Below, one piece after another: positions 11,014-21,537 of a stretch of DNA of 64,000 nt. Origin of the DNA: Drosophila miranda (lineage: Eukaryota > Arthropoda > Insecta > Diptera > Drosophilidae); the NCBI RefSeq assembly GCF_003369915.1, contig NW_022881603.1, forward strand, positions 37,285,124 through 37,349,123, given 5' to 3'. A model generated the notes under the pieces. The model searched no databases. It was given only the letters and a program-made list of their open reading frames with translations, and had not been told where the DNA came from. The translations under genes were made by a program, and so were the position numbers. Every line of letters starts with the position of its first letter. Position 1 is the first letter of the stretch.

Positions 11014-12832
11014 ATGCAGCGCCACAGGGAATTATATAAACAGCAATCACTTGCTTTCAGCCCACGCAATTTCGATGAGCAGAAACGGGAACTCCAGAAT
11101 GCGGCGCGTGCAAAACAGCGCGAGGATCGTTTTCAAAGCAACCGCATTATTAGTGTTAGTCCAACTCCCGTCAAGCGTGCGGCACCTATACCGCCCTCAG
11201 AGGAGGCGCAGCCACGCCTTACCTATGTCGCACCTCCTAAGGAGAATCGAAAACCAGAGCTGCCTCAGCAGCAGAGGAACTCCACCCGGGACCTTTACAT
11301 AAAGCGCTTCGTGGATTGGAAGGCTGCCAGGAAGGAACAAACAAAGAACGAGCAAATTGCTCGTCGTGGTCAAAAGATGTGCACATATAAAACCGAAACA
11401 CTTACACCTGCGACAAACCCCCAGAAAGAGCAGGAGAACGCTCCGGCATTTGTGCCGCCAAAAAGGCACTCCTTATATGTTTTGTCAAAAAAAACTCAGT
11501 GTACGCAGACGGCAGCGGAGAGGAAACAGCCTTTGGCAACCCAATTGCGTACCCAGGGTCATCCATCCAGATTGCGCGCTCAGCCTGCGGCAACCATGGC
11601 AAAGCTGCAACATGCAACGTCGCGTCCTCAACCGGTCACTGTGAAGACCCAAACATCAAACATGAAACATCAAACATCAGCAAGGAATGTCCAGCCAGCC
11701 ACAGTGAAGCCTGCACCTTCACGTGCATTGCCCTTGAAGCCTACAGCAGGCCCAAAGCCCAAGGCAGCGGATTTGGTCGTTGGACCTTCTGCAAATGGGG
11801 TTGTTCATTTGCCAAATGTGAGGACGCAACCATTCGAAAAGCCGGCCGTGAGTAAGCCCACCTTAAAAATACCAGCAGTGAAACCAAAGCCCATTCAAGG
11901 AGGCGGCGGAGGGGGAGCTGCGGGAAAATTTAAGTCGACCGCAGTAGCAAAAGGGCCGGCAATAAAAAACAAGCTTGCCAGCCAATTGTCGACCAGAATG
12001 AAGGCCAAGAGCAACGTCAGCAAGTACGTAGGTCTTCAAAAGAATGTTCGAAATCGGCCGGAGCTGATGAGAGAGTTGGTTGAGGCTGGGACCACTGAAC
12101 TCCCACTGCCTCCCAATACGCCGCTGGAAGAGAAGATAAGTTTCCCTGCTCTGGCCACATTCACGCAGTGCAAGACGAACAATTGCAGTCAAGAAATGAT
12201 AGAAGCCTTGGGTGAGATTTCAAATCTGAGTCCAGTGGGTCCAATGAGCAGCCACCGAGATTCGAAAGCGAAGCGGAAATTTGACTTTTCTAGGTACTCT
12301 TTGATAAAAACGGCAGCTGAAGAGAGTTTGATCTTGGATCCATATCTGGCTAAGGGTAAGTACAACAGGAATAAAATGGAGTAAAATGTAATATTATTGG
12401 TTTCCAGATCCAGATGATAAAGAACAAGAAAATTCTACTCTGAAGGCAGCTGCGGAGCAAACCCCTCCTCGCAGGATTTCCGATGAGAAGCCCAACTACT
12501 TAAGTCCATATGTGAGCGTCTCGCGCGGTAAAGTCAACTCTCGCTGTGATCGTGAGAAGCGAAACAGCATGTATTTGCCCGGTGAGGAGTATCCTGTTGC
12601 CAATCGGCGGGCCCTCGAGTCGGTGCTCTACTTTCGCATACAGCTGGAGAATGAGATTCGACGACTGCGAGATATGTGCAGCGAGTGGGAAGCCTATAGC
12701 AGGGAGAATGAGGCGCATCTGGTTGAGACGGGCGGCATAGATATGATCAATGTGGCCATTGGACAGACAAATTTGCTCTCTACCAAGAAATTGATGCAGT
12801 TCAGCGGTCTGATTGACCGTTGCGAGGCGTGA
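11014..12832 (+). CDS. mars: Mars-like spindle protein, copy 1, C-terminally truncated
   Basis: Two exons, join(11014..12355, 12408..12832), predict 588 residues. The 52-bp intron has GTAAGT and TTTCCAG ends, and splicing keeps the frame (G+AT gives Asp). The N-terminal 450 residues are very basic and rich in Lys, Pro and Gln (an expected microtubule-binding type of region), with a Gly run near 295-300. The C-terminal part begins the GKAP domain of the HURP/DLGAP family (Y-F-R-I-Q-L-E, W-E, G-Q-T-N-L-L, K-L-M-Q-F-S-G-L-I). A TGA at 12830-12832 replaces a GGA present in copies 5 and 6 and cuts the domain. Mars promotes spindle assembly in Drosophila. Identification rests on the GKAP signature and HURP-like order; the related fly gene vulcan is the main alternative. 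Expression as a stable truncated protein is unknown. Confidence 0.75.
12356..12407 (+). other. Intron of mars copy 1
   Basis: GTAAGT at 12356-12361 and TTTCCAG at 12401-12407, 52 bp, phase 1. The equivalent introns are 22880-22931, 36256-36307, 43264-43315 and 60092-60143. In copy 5 (53157-53208) the donor reads GAAAGT and is lost. Unspliced translation stops in the intron at TAA in all copies with the normal frame. Confidence 0.88.
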
Positions 12833-13561
12833 GCTACGGGCAAGAACCATCGACCCTACGATGGCAGCGAGGAGACGAAACTCGAAGCGCTTTGATAACT
12901 TGAAGCGATGGAAAAAGAACAATTGGCAGGACCCCGATGCAGTTGAGGAATCGAAAATACCAGCCAAGCCTGTGGCCAAACCAAAGTCTAAGCTGGGCAA
13001 CAATTTAAACGCTAAGCCCAAGGTCAAGGCCAGCAGTAACTTGATGCAATTACTCCGCAAGGCCCATGCTGAAATGAAAAAGGCTAAGGCGGTGGCCATA
13101 TCAGCGGACGATGCCTCGCAAACTCCATCTCGCAGCAGCACTCAGCGTGTGATCGTAGTACGCGACCGTCGGTCCTTCTCTCCTGCTCGCACCGTCCTGC
13201 GCATGTCTGTAGGCGAGAGCCGTCCTTCCAATGGTGGCAACGCTCTGCTCAAGTCTGCTATATTGGCCGCAGCCGAACAAAACGCTCTTAATCATACCCC
13301 CCCCCTCCCAATAAGGGACGCCAGTCGATTCTGAAAAAACCAGGGACCAGCAAGCGTGAAAGTCGTGGAGTTATTTTCAGTACAAAGAAAAATGTACGGC
13401 ACTTCAAATTCACCTACGAAGAAGGCACTATTAGCGATGATGAGCCCTTTGGCGGCGATAAGCTAGAGGATTGCGAGGAGGACATGTCGATCGAAGCTTC
13501 AGGGGAAACACGTTCCGTAGACCAGGGCCCAGCAGAAAATGAGCCGCAATCCGCGTCTTAG
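12833..13561 (+). pseudogene. mars: Remnant of mars copy 1 C-terminal coding region
   Basis: Continues the homology past the premature TGA to the old stop TAG at 13559-13561. Compared with copies 3-6 it lacks 62 bp after GAAACTCG (near 12883), a frameshifting deletion that removes the Trp-Trp-Asp-Met core of the GKAP domain. A run of 9 C (about 13297-13305) is also out of frame; the in-frame versions are in copies 4 and 6. The last segment (acidic, ending Q-S-A-S) is still recognisable. Confidence 0.8.
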
Positions 13562-13714
13562 GCCATCCACCGAGCTTATGTAGTTTATCTATCATTTATT
13601 ATTTAAAGTTACGTTTTTATTTATATGTATAGTATTATTTAATTCTGAAAACTATGTTTCAATTTCAAAGCCTTGTTTTATATTTTTTTTTTAATTAAGT
13701 ACATCAATCAATCA

Positions 13715-13720
13715 AATAAA
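13715..13720 (+). promoter_or_regulatory. Poly(A) signal AATAAA, mars copy 1
   Basis: AATAAA about 155 bp after the old stop codon, in an AT-rich 3' UTR (13562-13729). Only ten bases separate it from the start of the foldback element, so cleavage would fall at or inside the element. Confidence 0.65.
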
Positions 13721-13729
13721 GGAAAAAAA

Positions 13730-15731
13730 CGAGGGGGAACGTTGTGAGTTGCTGCGGACACCGCAACTCTACAGTTATACCCGATACTAAGTCAGTATGG
13801 CTCTCCTCCGGCAGACGCCGCTAATATTAAACGACACGACAAAGAGTGCGTGCGAGAGAGACAAAATCAGTCTGAGCGTGACGTCGGGCGCTGCGTAGCC
13901 ACCGCAAATTGATTTTTTCCTATTGGCTATAAAAATGATCTGATCTGATCCAGATTCAGCAATCTGATAGATATGGTCATTATCTATGATTCTGCGTTTT
14001 TAGTTTTCTCGAATGTTCAATATTGTGGATGCAACAGATTTTCGTCCTTTGTGGGGGCGGAAGGGGGTGGGGTGAAATTTTGAGATACACGTTTTATAGT
14101 AAGATCTAACAGGAGTGCGGATACCAAATTTGGTTACTCTAGCCTTAATAGTCTCAGATTTTTGAATATCTCCAGATTTTCGTCCTTTGCGGGGGCGGAA
14201 GGGGGTGTGGCGAAATTTTGAAACAAACTCGTCTCGGTCCGATATATTAGGAGTGTGGATACCAAATTTGGTTGCTCTAGCTTTTGTAGTCTCTGAGATC
14301 TAGGCGCTAATGTTTTACTCTAAGCAAAGCCGCCTATGCTACGTGTGTGTTAGAGAGAGACAGGGCGAGAAAAAATGAAATTTTCTTGATGCTGGCTATA
14401 ATAATAATACGATCCAATTCAGATTCCGCAGTCTTAAGGATATGGTCATTCTCTACAATTCTACGTTCTTGGTTTTCTCATATCTTTAAAATTGTGGATG
14501 CCACAGATTTTCGTCCTTTGTGGGGTATTGTTGTTGCTCCGTGCGTAATGAATAGCGCGTAGTTTTGTGTTTGTCGCCTTTTATTTAGTCACTTGCTCTG
14601 TTTATACCTGATACTCAAAATGAGTATTGGGGTATATTAGATTTGTGGTAAAAGTGGATGTGTGTAACGTCCAGAAGGAATCGTTTCCGACCCCATAAAG
14701 TATATATATTCTTGATCAGCATCAATAGCCGAGTCGATTGAGCCATGTCTGTCTGTCCGTCCGTCCGTCTGTCCGTATGTCCGTCTGTCCGTCCGTCCGT
14801 CTGTCCGTCCCCTTCAGCGCATAGTGCTCAAAGACTATAAGAGCTAGAGCAACGATGTTTTGGATCCAGACTTCTGTGATATGTCACTGCTACAAAAATA
14901 TTTCAAATCTTCGCCCCGCCCACTTCCGCCCCCACAAAAGACGAAAATCTGTGGCATCCACATTTTTAAAGATACGATAAAACCAAAAACGCAGAATCGT
15001 AGAGGATGACTATATGTTATAGAGTGTAAAATCTCAACCAAATCGTATAATTATTATAGCCAGAATCAAGAAAACAATTTCATTCTTTCTCGCTCTGTCT
15101 CTCTCTAACACACAGGTTTCATGGTCGGTTTTGCCAATTGCAAAATATGAGTTCAAGGATCTCAGAACCTATAAGAGCCAGAGCAACCAAATTTGGTATC
15201 CACACTCCTGTGATATCGGACCTTGACCGTTTCGTGTCCAAATTTCGCCACACCCCCTTCCGCCCCCGCAAAGGACGAAAATCTGGGGCATCCACAAATC
15301 TCAGAGACTATTATGGCTAGAGTAACCAAATTTTGTATCCACACTTCTGTTAGATCTCACTATAAAACGTATATCTCAGAATTTCGCCCCACACCCTTCC
15401 GCCCCCACAAAGGACGAAAATCTGTTGCATCCACAATATTGCACATTCGAGAAAACTAAAAACGCAGAATCATAGATAATGACCATATCTATCAAATTGC
15501 TGAATCAAGATCAGATTGGATCATTTTTGTAGCCAAAAGCAAGAAATCAATTTTCAGTGGCTACGCAGCGCCCGACGTCACGCTCAGACTGATTTTCTGT
15601 CTCTCTCGCACGCACTCTTTGTCGTGTCGTTTAATATTAGCGGCGTCTGCCGGAGGAGAGTTATACTGACTTAGTATCGGGTATAACCGTAGAGTTGCGG
15701 TGTCCGCAGCAACTCACAACGTTCCCCCTCG
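13730..15731. mobile_element. Foldback-type 2-kb element with DINE-1/INE-1-like core (copy A)
   Basis: Both ends read CGAGGGGGAACGTTGTGAG in opposite orientation. Arms of roughly 800 bp are inverted copies of each other (13730-14530 and about 14850-15731). Each arm carries three variants of a segment built on CAGATTTTCGTCCTTTG followed by GGGGGCGGAAG. Next to the tip is a 24-base mini-hairpin (13746-13769). The centre (about 14601-14830) has TTATACC-TGATACTC, a TTCCGACCCCATAAAGTATATATATTC-type segment and a (GTCC/GTCT)n tract, like Helentron-associated INE-1/DINE-1/ISY repeats of Drosophila. No coding capacity. Family assignment is from memory and moderate. Confidence 0.75.
14601..14815 (+). 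repeat. INE-1/DINE-1-like core with TGTC/CGTC tetranucleotide tract
   Basis: The segment around GACCCCATAAAGTATATATA and AGCCGAGTCGATTGAGCCATGTC followed by repeated GTCCGTCC/GTCTGTCC is characteristic of fly INE-1-type repeats. Equivalent cores are at about 25125-25335, 38565-38775 and 48474-48680, and inverted at about 45610-45710 and 55420-55540. Confidence 0.6.
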
Positions 15732-17111
15732 TTTTCTTCTACTTTCTCTGCGCAGGACCTTCTGTGAGCGTGAACCCCTCTTCACGTTTCCCGCGCAATT
15801 CGGACAGGTTGGACAATATGCATCGGGCTTTCCACACCGGTAGCAGAAAATTCGCCTCTCCGATGCCATACAGTCCCTAAAGCCATGATCGGTCTGCCCG
15901 CAGTTCCAGCAAATCAACTTCTGTGGAACACGCTGTGTCACTTGCGCTTCCTCAATGACCTCTGCCTCTTCATCGCTAATCGACCGATCCTGCGCGACCT
16001 CGCTGACGTTCGCATTCGGCCCGCGACCATAGTTTGTGGCTTTGGGTGCTCCTCGCCACGAAGATCGAGCCTTCCTCTTCAGATGTGCCTCTATTTCCAC
16101 GCACTCATCCCGCAGTTGGTCTAAGGAATAAACCCGTAAGCCGTAGACGAAACTCGCTATCTCATCTGTGAGTGCCTTTTTGACGATTTTTACCATCTCC
16201 TTTTCAGGTGGTGGCATCTCCAACCTCGACGCGAGCTTTCTCATGACATGGAAAAAGTCTTCCACACTCTCGTTTGACCGCTGCATTCTTTCTCGCAGTT
16301 CTCTCATGCGGTCGAACTCGGACGCCGTGCCTCGGAAACGAGCAATTAAATCGCCCCTTAGTTCCTGCCAAACACCACCGCCATGATCACGGATGTACTG
16401 CCAGTACCATTCGCGCGCGTTTCCTGTAACCAGGTGATGAAATCCCTTTAGAACTTCATCCCACGGACAGCGGCATTGGGCTTGTAAGAATTCAATTCGG
16501 AACACAAAACCCTCGACTGTCATTTTGTTGCTGTCTCCGTCGAACGTCACGTCCCATTTTTCGACTCGGCCCCACCGTGGCCAAGGTGTATAACCCGGGG
16601 GATTTGGATGCGGATCTTCTCGAGGAATCCCACCAGCTCTCGTACCCTCGCCACGACCCTGACCCGAGTGTCTGAGTGCTATCGGGTTTCGCCAATTTCG
16701 CGCTTGATGCCCACCCCGTTGATGCTGCTCACTGGATGCGGTCGGTCCTACTCCTGAAGACGGTTCCGGACCAATACCACCTCGCCCCGAGCGAGCCAAA
16801 AATGGTTTTGGTGGCGGAATCGGCGCATCAGTCGTGCTAGACGGCTTCCTTTTCGGGATTGCTCCTCGATACTCCTGCTCGTGGTGAACCTCCTCCCGCT
16901 GCGGTTCCTTCTGCTGCTGCAGCTGTCTAACCGGCTGGAGTACCTCGTTGAGTTGGTGCATCATCTCGATAAACCCCTTACGCAACTCCTCCTGCAACAC
17001 CCGACTAATCGAGTCAGTGTTCGCTGCCCTGTGTGTCGCATGAGCCTGCGCCAACGATACGTTGACTGCTGATGCCAGTTCGGAAGCAAGCGTGGGTGTA
17101 GGATCGGACAT
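15714..17111 (-). CDS. gag: Gag polyprotein, open frame, in truncated element
   Basis: 465 codons from ATG at 17111. The N-terminal part is rich in Gln/Glu with predicted helices (about 1-90) and is followed by a Pro/Arg-rich linker. A capsid-like helical region spans about 200-340. Two zinc knuckles lie near residues 401-414 (C-W-N-C...H...C) and 423-436 (C-Y-R-C...C..C). Unlike the copy at 5204-6585 it has no frameshift. Its natural stop is lost with the truncation: the last five codons (R-G-G-T-L) and the stop come from the tip of the adjoining foldback element. Gag would assemble into particles and bind element RNA. With no pol here, only Gag could be made from this copy. Confidence 0.85.
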   Translation of the reverse strand: MSDPTPTLASELASAVNVSLAQAHATHRAANTDSISRVLQEELRKGFIEMMHQLNEVLQPVRQLQQQKEPQREEVHHEQEYRGAIPKRKPSSTTDAPIPPPKPFLARSGRGGIGPEPSSGVGPTASSEQHQRGGHQARNWRNPIALRHSGQGRGEGTRAGGIPREDPHPNPPGYTPWPRWGRVEKWDVTFDGDSNKMTVEGFVFRIEFLQAQCRCPWDEVLKGFHHLVTGNAREWYWQYIRDHGGGVWQELRGDLIARFRGTASEFDRMRELRERMQRSNESVEDFFHVMRKLASRLEMPPPEKEMVKIVKKALTDEIASFVYGLRVYSLDQLRDECVEIEAHLKRKARSSWRGAPKATNYGRGPNANVSEVAQDRSISDEEAEVIEEAQVTQRVPQKLICWNCGQTDHGFRDCMASERRIFCYRCGKPDAYCPTCPNCAGNVKRGSRSQKVLRRESRRKRGGTL

Positions 17112-18418
17112 TGGCCATTCTTCTGACCTGGCCTGGACCGGTCTTGATCAAACATCGCCCCTGACACTTCTCCTATCTGGTCCACTGTTTTGTTTACGCG
17201 TGATCGCGTATGATACTGTCGACTACCCCCTTCTTGTGGCATCTGCACCGAGCAACACCAATATTAAAAAAAAAGGGAAACTCCTAAACTAAGATAATAT
17301 ATATAAATAAAGAAATAAATACCCAAAGAAATACTTAGTTAGAATAAATAGCACCACGCTTCGGACCAATAAATACTCCGATAAATAAATAAATAAATAC
17401 CGATGTAAATATTGCGCCAAACTAGCGCCGTTAACGAGATATATGCAATTAAATATTTGAATAAATAAATAATAACATACATGTATATTCGATCGACACC
17501 TAAGACACTCAAACTTCAAACACATTCAACACAACACAAAACCTAACAACAAAAATTCCTAACAGTTCTTCTTCTTCTTACAAGATTCATTAAGAGGGGG
17601 ACACGTGACTAGCCGGGACCAGTAACCACTCCAGTTACTGCGCTCCACTTGACAGTCGCCCTACGGATATCCTACAATTACGAACACCACCTTTGTGTGG
17701 CCTGTCATCTACTCTAGTCATCGCTCTAAGCGATGGCCGATAAACGAGAAGCCTCACGGTGCATGAGATCACTTTGCTTGTGATTTGTTCCTGTCATCCA
17801 TCATACCGATCTGCCATGACAATAGATGCATCGCGGGTTGTCTTTACGACTCCCGGGCCACCTACTCCTCACCACCTCTCGGCAGACAGACAACAGGTTC
17901 AAAAGCACGAAAGCGGCTTTGTTTTAAACAAACAGGTGCGAAACTACAATGAACATTTACCTACATGACTTACTCTAACTTATTCCAATATCACATTCCA
18001 TCACAGATTTATTCGATATCACAGTCCACCAGGCAATGTGTCCGTCGCAAACTCCCTGTCTATTTTTTTGTTGAACGGCAGTGACTTACGTTCACTTGCG
18101 ACATCGAATAGCGACAAAATGTTCAACTGTAATTCGTAAGTCCCTATCACATATTTTATATATCCGTTAACTGCCTCCGTCTATCCATTCCTAGCATCAA
18201 TCACCTCGCGCCATTAAGGACCAGCTTTACGCTCACCTTAAGCCTGCAGCAGCGACTTCTGCCGGGACAGCTAAACTGCACTTCGCGAGCTGTCGTCTTC
18301 TCCACAACATTTTTTTTTTTTTTCATTCCCCGCATCTGCCTTTACCAGCCCGAGTGACATTTGTTGTAATACCACCCGAACCTGCGTCAGTCCAGATGCA
18401 TGCGAATTCGAAAATAAT

Positions 18419-18428
18419 TTGGGCGCCA
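18419..18428 (-). promoter_or_regulatory. tRNA primer binding site (truncated gypsy copy)
   Basis: TGGCGCCCAA on the minus strand, two bases from the LTR, identical to the site in the full-length element. Confidence 0.7.
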
Positions 18429-18430
18429 TT

Positions 18431-20061
18431 TGTTACACTTGGCTTGTTTCCCAGAGGGCAATGCCGGCTAGCTGTCGACCCCAGGGCTGGGTAGTTCCCC
18501 TTGCCCGCCAAATGTAGACAAAAAAGGAGACATACTACTTCTCGGGACATCAAAACTAACAACAACCTAACAACAACAAAGAAAATCATAAACAGACGGC
18601 TATCAAGTGGGTGAAGCTTGGGTGTTATCACTTCGCGCGCCCGCCCTACCTGTGACCAAACACACCGTTCATTTTGGCCACCCTCTGCTGGAACGGTAAC
18701 GGCTGGCCTAATCCATGGCTACGGCACGCGTCCTCCCTCTATTTTAAATTTAATGCATCATGCTTCAATATATATCCAAGCTTTAATAATCGTAAATTGA
18801 CAATTTCATCTTTCTCATTAATAAATAGCTATACTCAAAATTATCACTAACCACTAAGAAACACCAAAACGTTCGACACAAAGGCAAACAAGGAAATAAC
18901 TGCTGAAATTTCGTTCAACCAACAGGGATACCCTCACCCATACGTAATGGAATATGTGTAGATGAGTGGATCCAGTTTTACGGGAGTTAATTTAACTCGG
19001 GCCCCTACGGAGACTTAACCTACCAAGAGCTCTTGTTAAGGGTCCCCGGGACATAAACAATAAACAATATTTTTCCACAAATCACTCGACCAAATACGGT
19101 GGACTGATGGGACCCCCGCGTCACCCACTAAGGGCTAATCTCCTGGCACTGAACAGCTGATCGCAGATTTAGGTTCGTGAAAGGTTTTGGTGTTTTTACA
19201 TATTTTTTTTCAATGGCCAAGATTTTACGTTAAACGGTTTAAGCTAATACTAATTACTAAATAAAGGACAACACACGGAACAAAATAACATTTAATGTGG
19301 AACGGTGTTTGGAGTGCGGATTATGTTTTTTTCTTTAAGTTCAAACGACGCGGGCGATCGCTGGCCGTGGCCGGTCAGCCCTAAGTTTATATAGGTCCGT
19401 TTATACGTGTGCGCGTGTGTGTGTGTGTGAATAGGGTTTCGGGGTTTTTACTTGGTGAATGAGACCAAACGTGTGGCACGCACTGGAAGGCGATGCAACG
19501 ATCGTGCGGTGTGGCTAGAATCGCCCTGGCAGCTAAATCGTCCTCTTTCACCCTCCCCCTTCACACGTCCCGCGCTACTTGGCTCACACACGCGCAACTG
19601 GAACGAACTCACTCAGGTTCCGTTGGGCAGTCTTCTGCTCTGCAGTCGACTTTCTCGAACTCCAGTGTCCCTCTCCAGGAAACCTTCAGGCCCGGTTCTG
19701 GTGGCTATATTCCTTGCCGGCTGTTAGTAAAATTTTCTGCATTACAACCTATTTTATCGCCCGCCTTTTCTGTACTCACTTCAAACTTTCTGTTTTAAGC
19801 ACAAAATTTCAAATTTCGACGTTACTCCGTCCACGCTCTACGATTTCCATAATCCAATCCACGTTTTCTAATATTTTCACTCCTATTTATCCCTTTTTCC
19901 CTTACTAATACATATAACTAATCCTATTCTCTTCCTTATATCCCCAGTAACGGCTCCAGCTCCCCCAATGACCACGTACACCATCGAGCCTCCCTGGACT
20001 TCCGCTAGATGGCGCGTCGCCCTCAGCCCTGGCCACCTATCGTTCAGGTGGGATTGGAACA
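18431..20061 (-). repeat. 5' LTR of the truncated gypsy-class element
   Basis: 1631 bp, right-LTR type throughout (GGAGTGCGG, CCCTAAGTTTAT, CAGTAACGG), with one C fewer than 7906-9537 near 19965. Confidence 0.9.
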
Positions 20062-21537
20062 TTAATACATATGTTAGGCTCTGTCGCAGCTGTCTAAAGA
20101 CGTATTCTCTTTCTCGACACTTGACACACACTTGATATAGTTGAATGCTTATTTTTGCTTACTTTTATTATTCACTTTTATTTTCATACGTGCAATGGTA
20201 AACAGACACTCAGAAATATACCGAAACTACGTCACAAATTTCAAAATATGCCGAAAATATACTGACGTATTATTTGTATTCAAGCTGAATAAAATTGCTT
20301 TCGGTTGAATACTAGCTAGCAACGACTATCAGCACTGAACACATATTTTTAACCGATAATCTAATCAATTTTATATAAAAGTGGCTAATTTTAAGTACCA
20401 TCTTTATTGGCATTGTATATAAAATAAGGTTTCAATAAAAAATGTCAACAATTTCCACTAAGTTTATTTCTTTACATGGTAACTACCCATTTGCTACATA
20501 TTAAAATCATTTTTATAAAGGGGAATATGTGTACTTTTCAAAATTGTTGGACCGTTCTTTTCCATATAAGCCCCATGGAAGCGCCAGTGTGAAAAACCCC
20601 CGTTATGCATATTTTTACATTCCTTTTTTTTATATTTTTGAAAACATTGGGATTTTGATAGCAAGTGATCAAGATTTCGATGATTTCCCGCATTAATAAT
20701 CGATGTGGCTCTAAATTGTATTTTTACACGACTTCTACATTGGGGCATTGGCCAAGAGGGTGAGTGCATAACCTTAATATACTGGAAAATACTATGGAAA
20801 GTATTTTTATATTTTGCAAGGTGTGTGAGCCAGACATTGTGGCAAGAAAATTAGTGTACTAAGTGACTTGGCGATAAAATATACGGTCTGAAATATGCCA
20901 CATATACCCACTTAAGACCCCTCTATTTAAACAGTCATTGTAGATACCTCCTATCCCTTCTTTTACTCACAAAAAAAAACCCACTATATCCACGATTTTC
21001 ACTATTTTCGGTGCAATATTAAAATACCCCTTTGGCATACAATGGGCTAATCGTTCTGTGATTTGATATTATTAGCTTGCTAGGACTTTATAGCTGAACA
21101 TGAATTTTATCCGATTGATAGATTATTTTTCTAAAATAGTAGCCAACTTTTGCTAGTCATTCTTATTGGATTTGTTTAGAATTTTCACGAGTTTTCAAAG
21201 TGAAAATTTTGAAAAATATACCGCTAAAAATTATTGTGTAAAAAAAGCACTACCTTTAAAAAAACTGCATACAAAATACCAGATTAAATTGTTAAACAAA
21301 TTCCAAGTCCCCAATCTATCAAAAAAAGTTTCCTTGCCAGGTAAAAAAGAGGTAAATATTATTATTATTAGTATTATTTTCCGCGGTCTAACTCGAGTTG
21401 TTATCCAGTTTAAAAAAAGGGGCTTAAGTGGGCTAAGTTCGTTTTTTCATCGGTATGGCACGCTGAAAAGGCGCCATTCTTAAGAAGCGTCCCTCCATTT
21501 TTTTTAAACTCCTAAATAATTACTGCTCGACGTCATA
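20062..21537 (+). promoter_or_regulatory. Upstream region of mars copy 2
   Basis: Near-identical to 9538-11013, including the candidate donor GAGG/GTGAGT near 20757-20763. Like copy 1 it has the GTATTCTCTTTCTCG form, shared with the right-edge unit (63247-63260), where copies 3-6 have GTATTTTCTCG. Confidence 0.45.

Larger units (their letters stand above)
15732..20061 (-). mobile_element. Truncated gypsy-class element (gag, leader, PBS, 5' LTR)
   Basis: The right-hand half of the 379-9537 element, about 4.33 kb. It begins inside the gag 3' end directly at the foldback tip (15731/15732; shared TTTT at the joint). It ends with the 5' LTR at 20061 followed by TTAATACATA of the mars upstream flank, the same insertion point as at 9537. 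Pol and the 3' LTR are gone. It therefore derives from the same insertion event, copied with the unit and then truncated. Confidence 0.9.

Noticed and set aside
14740..14815. (GTCC/GTCT)n tract as a possible repeat array or CRISPR-like structure
   Set aside because: It is a short tetranucleotide microsatellite inside the DINE-1-like core, has no spacers, and the genome is eukaryotic.
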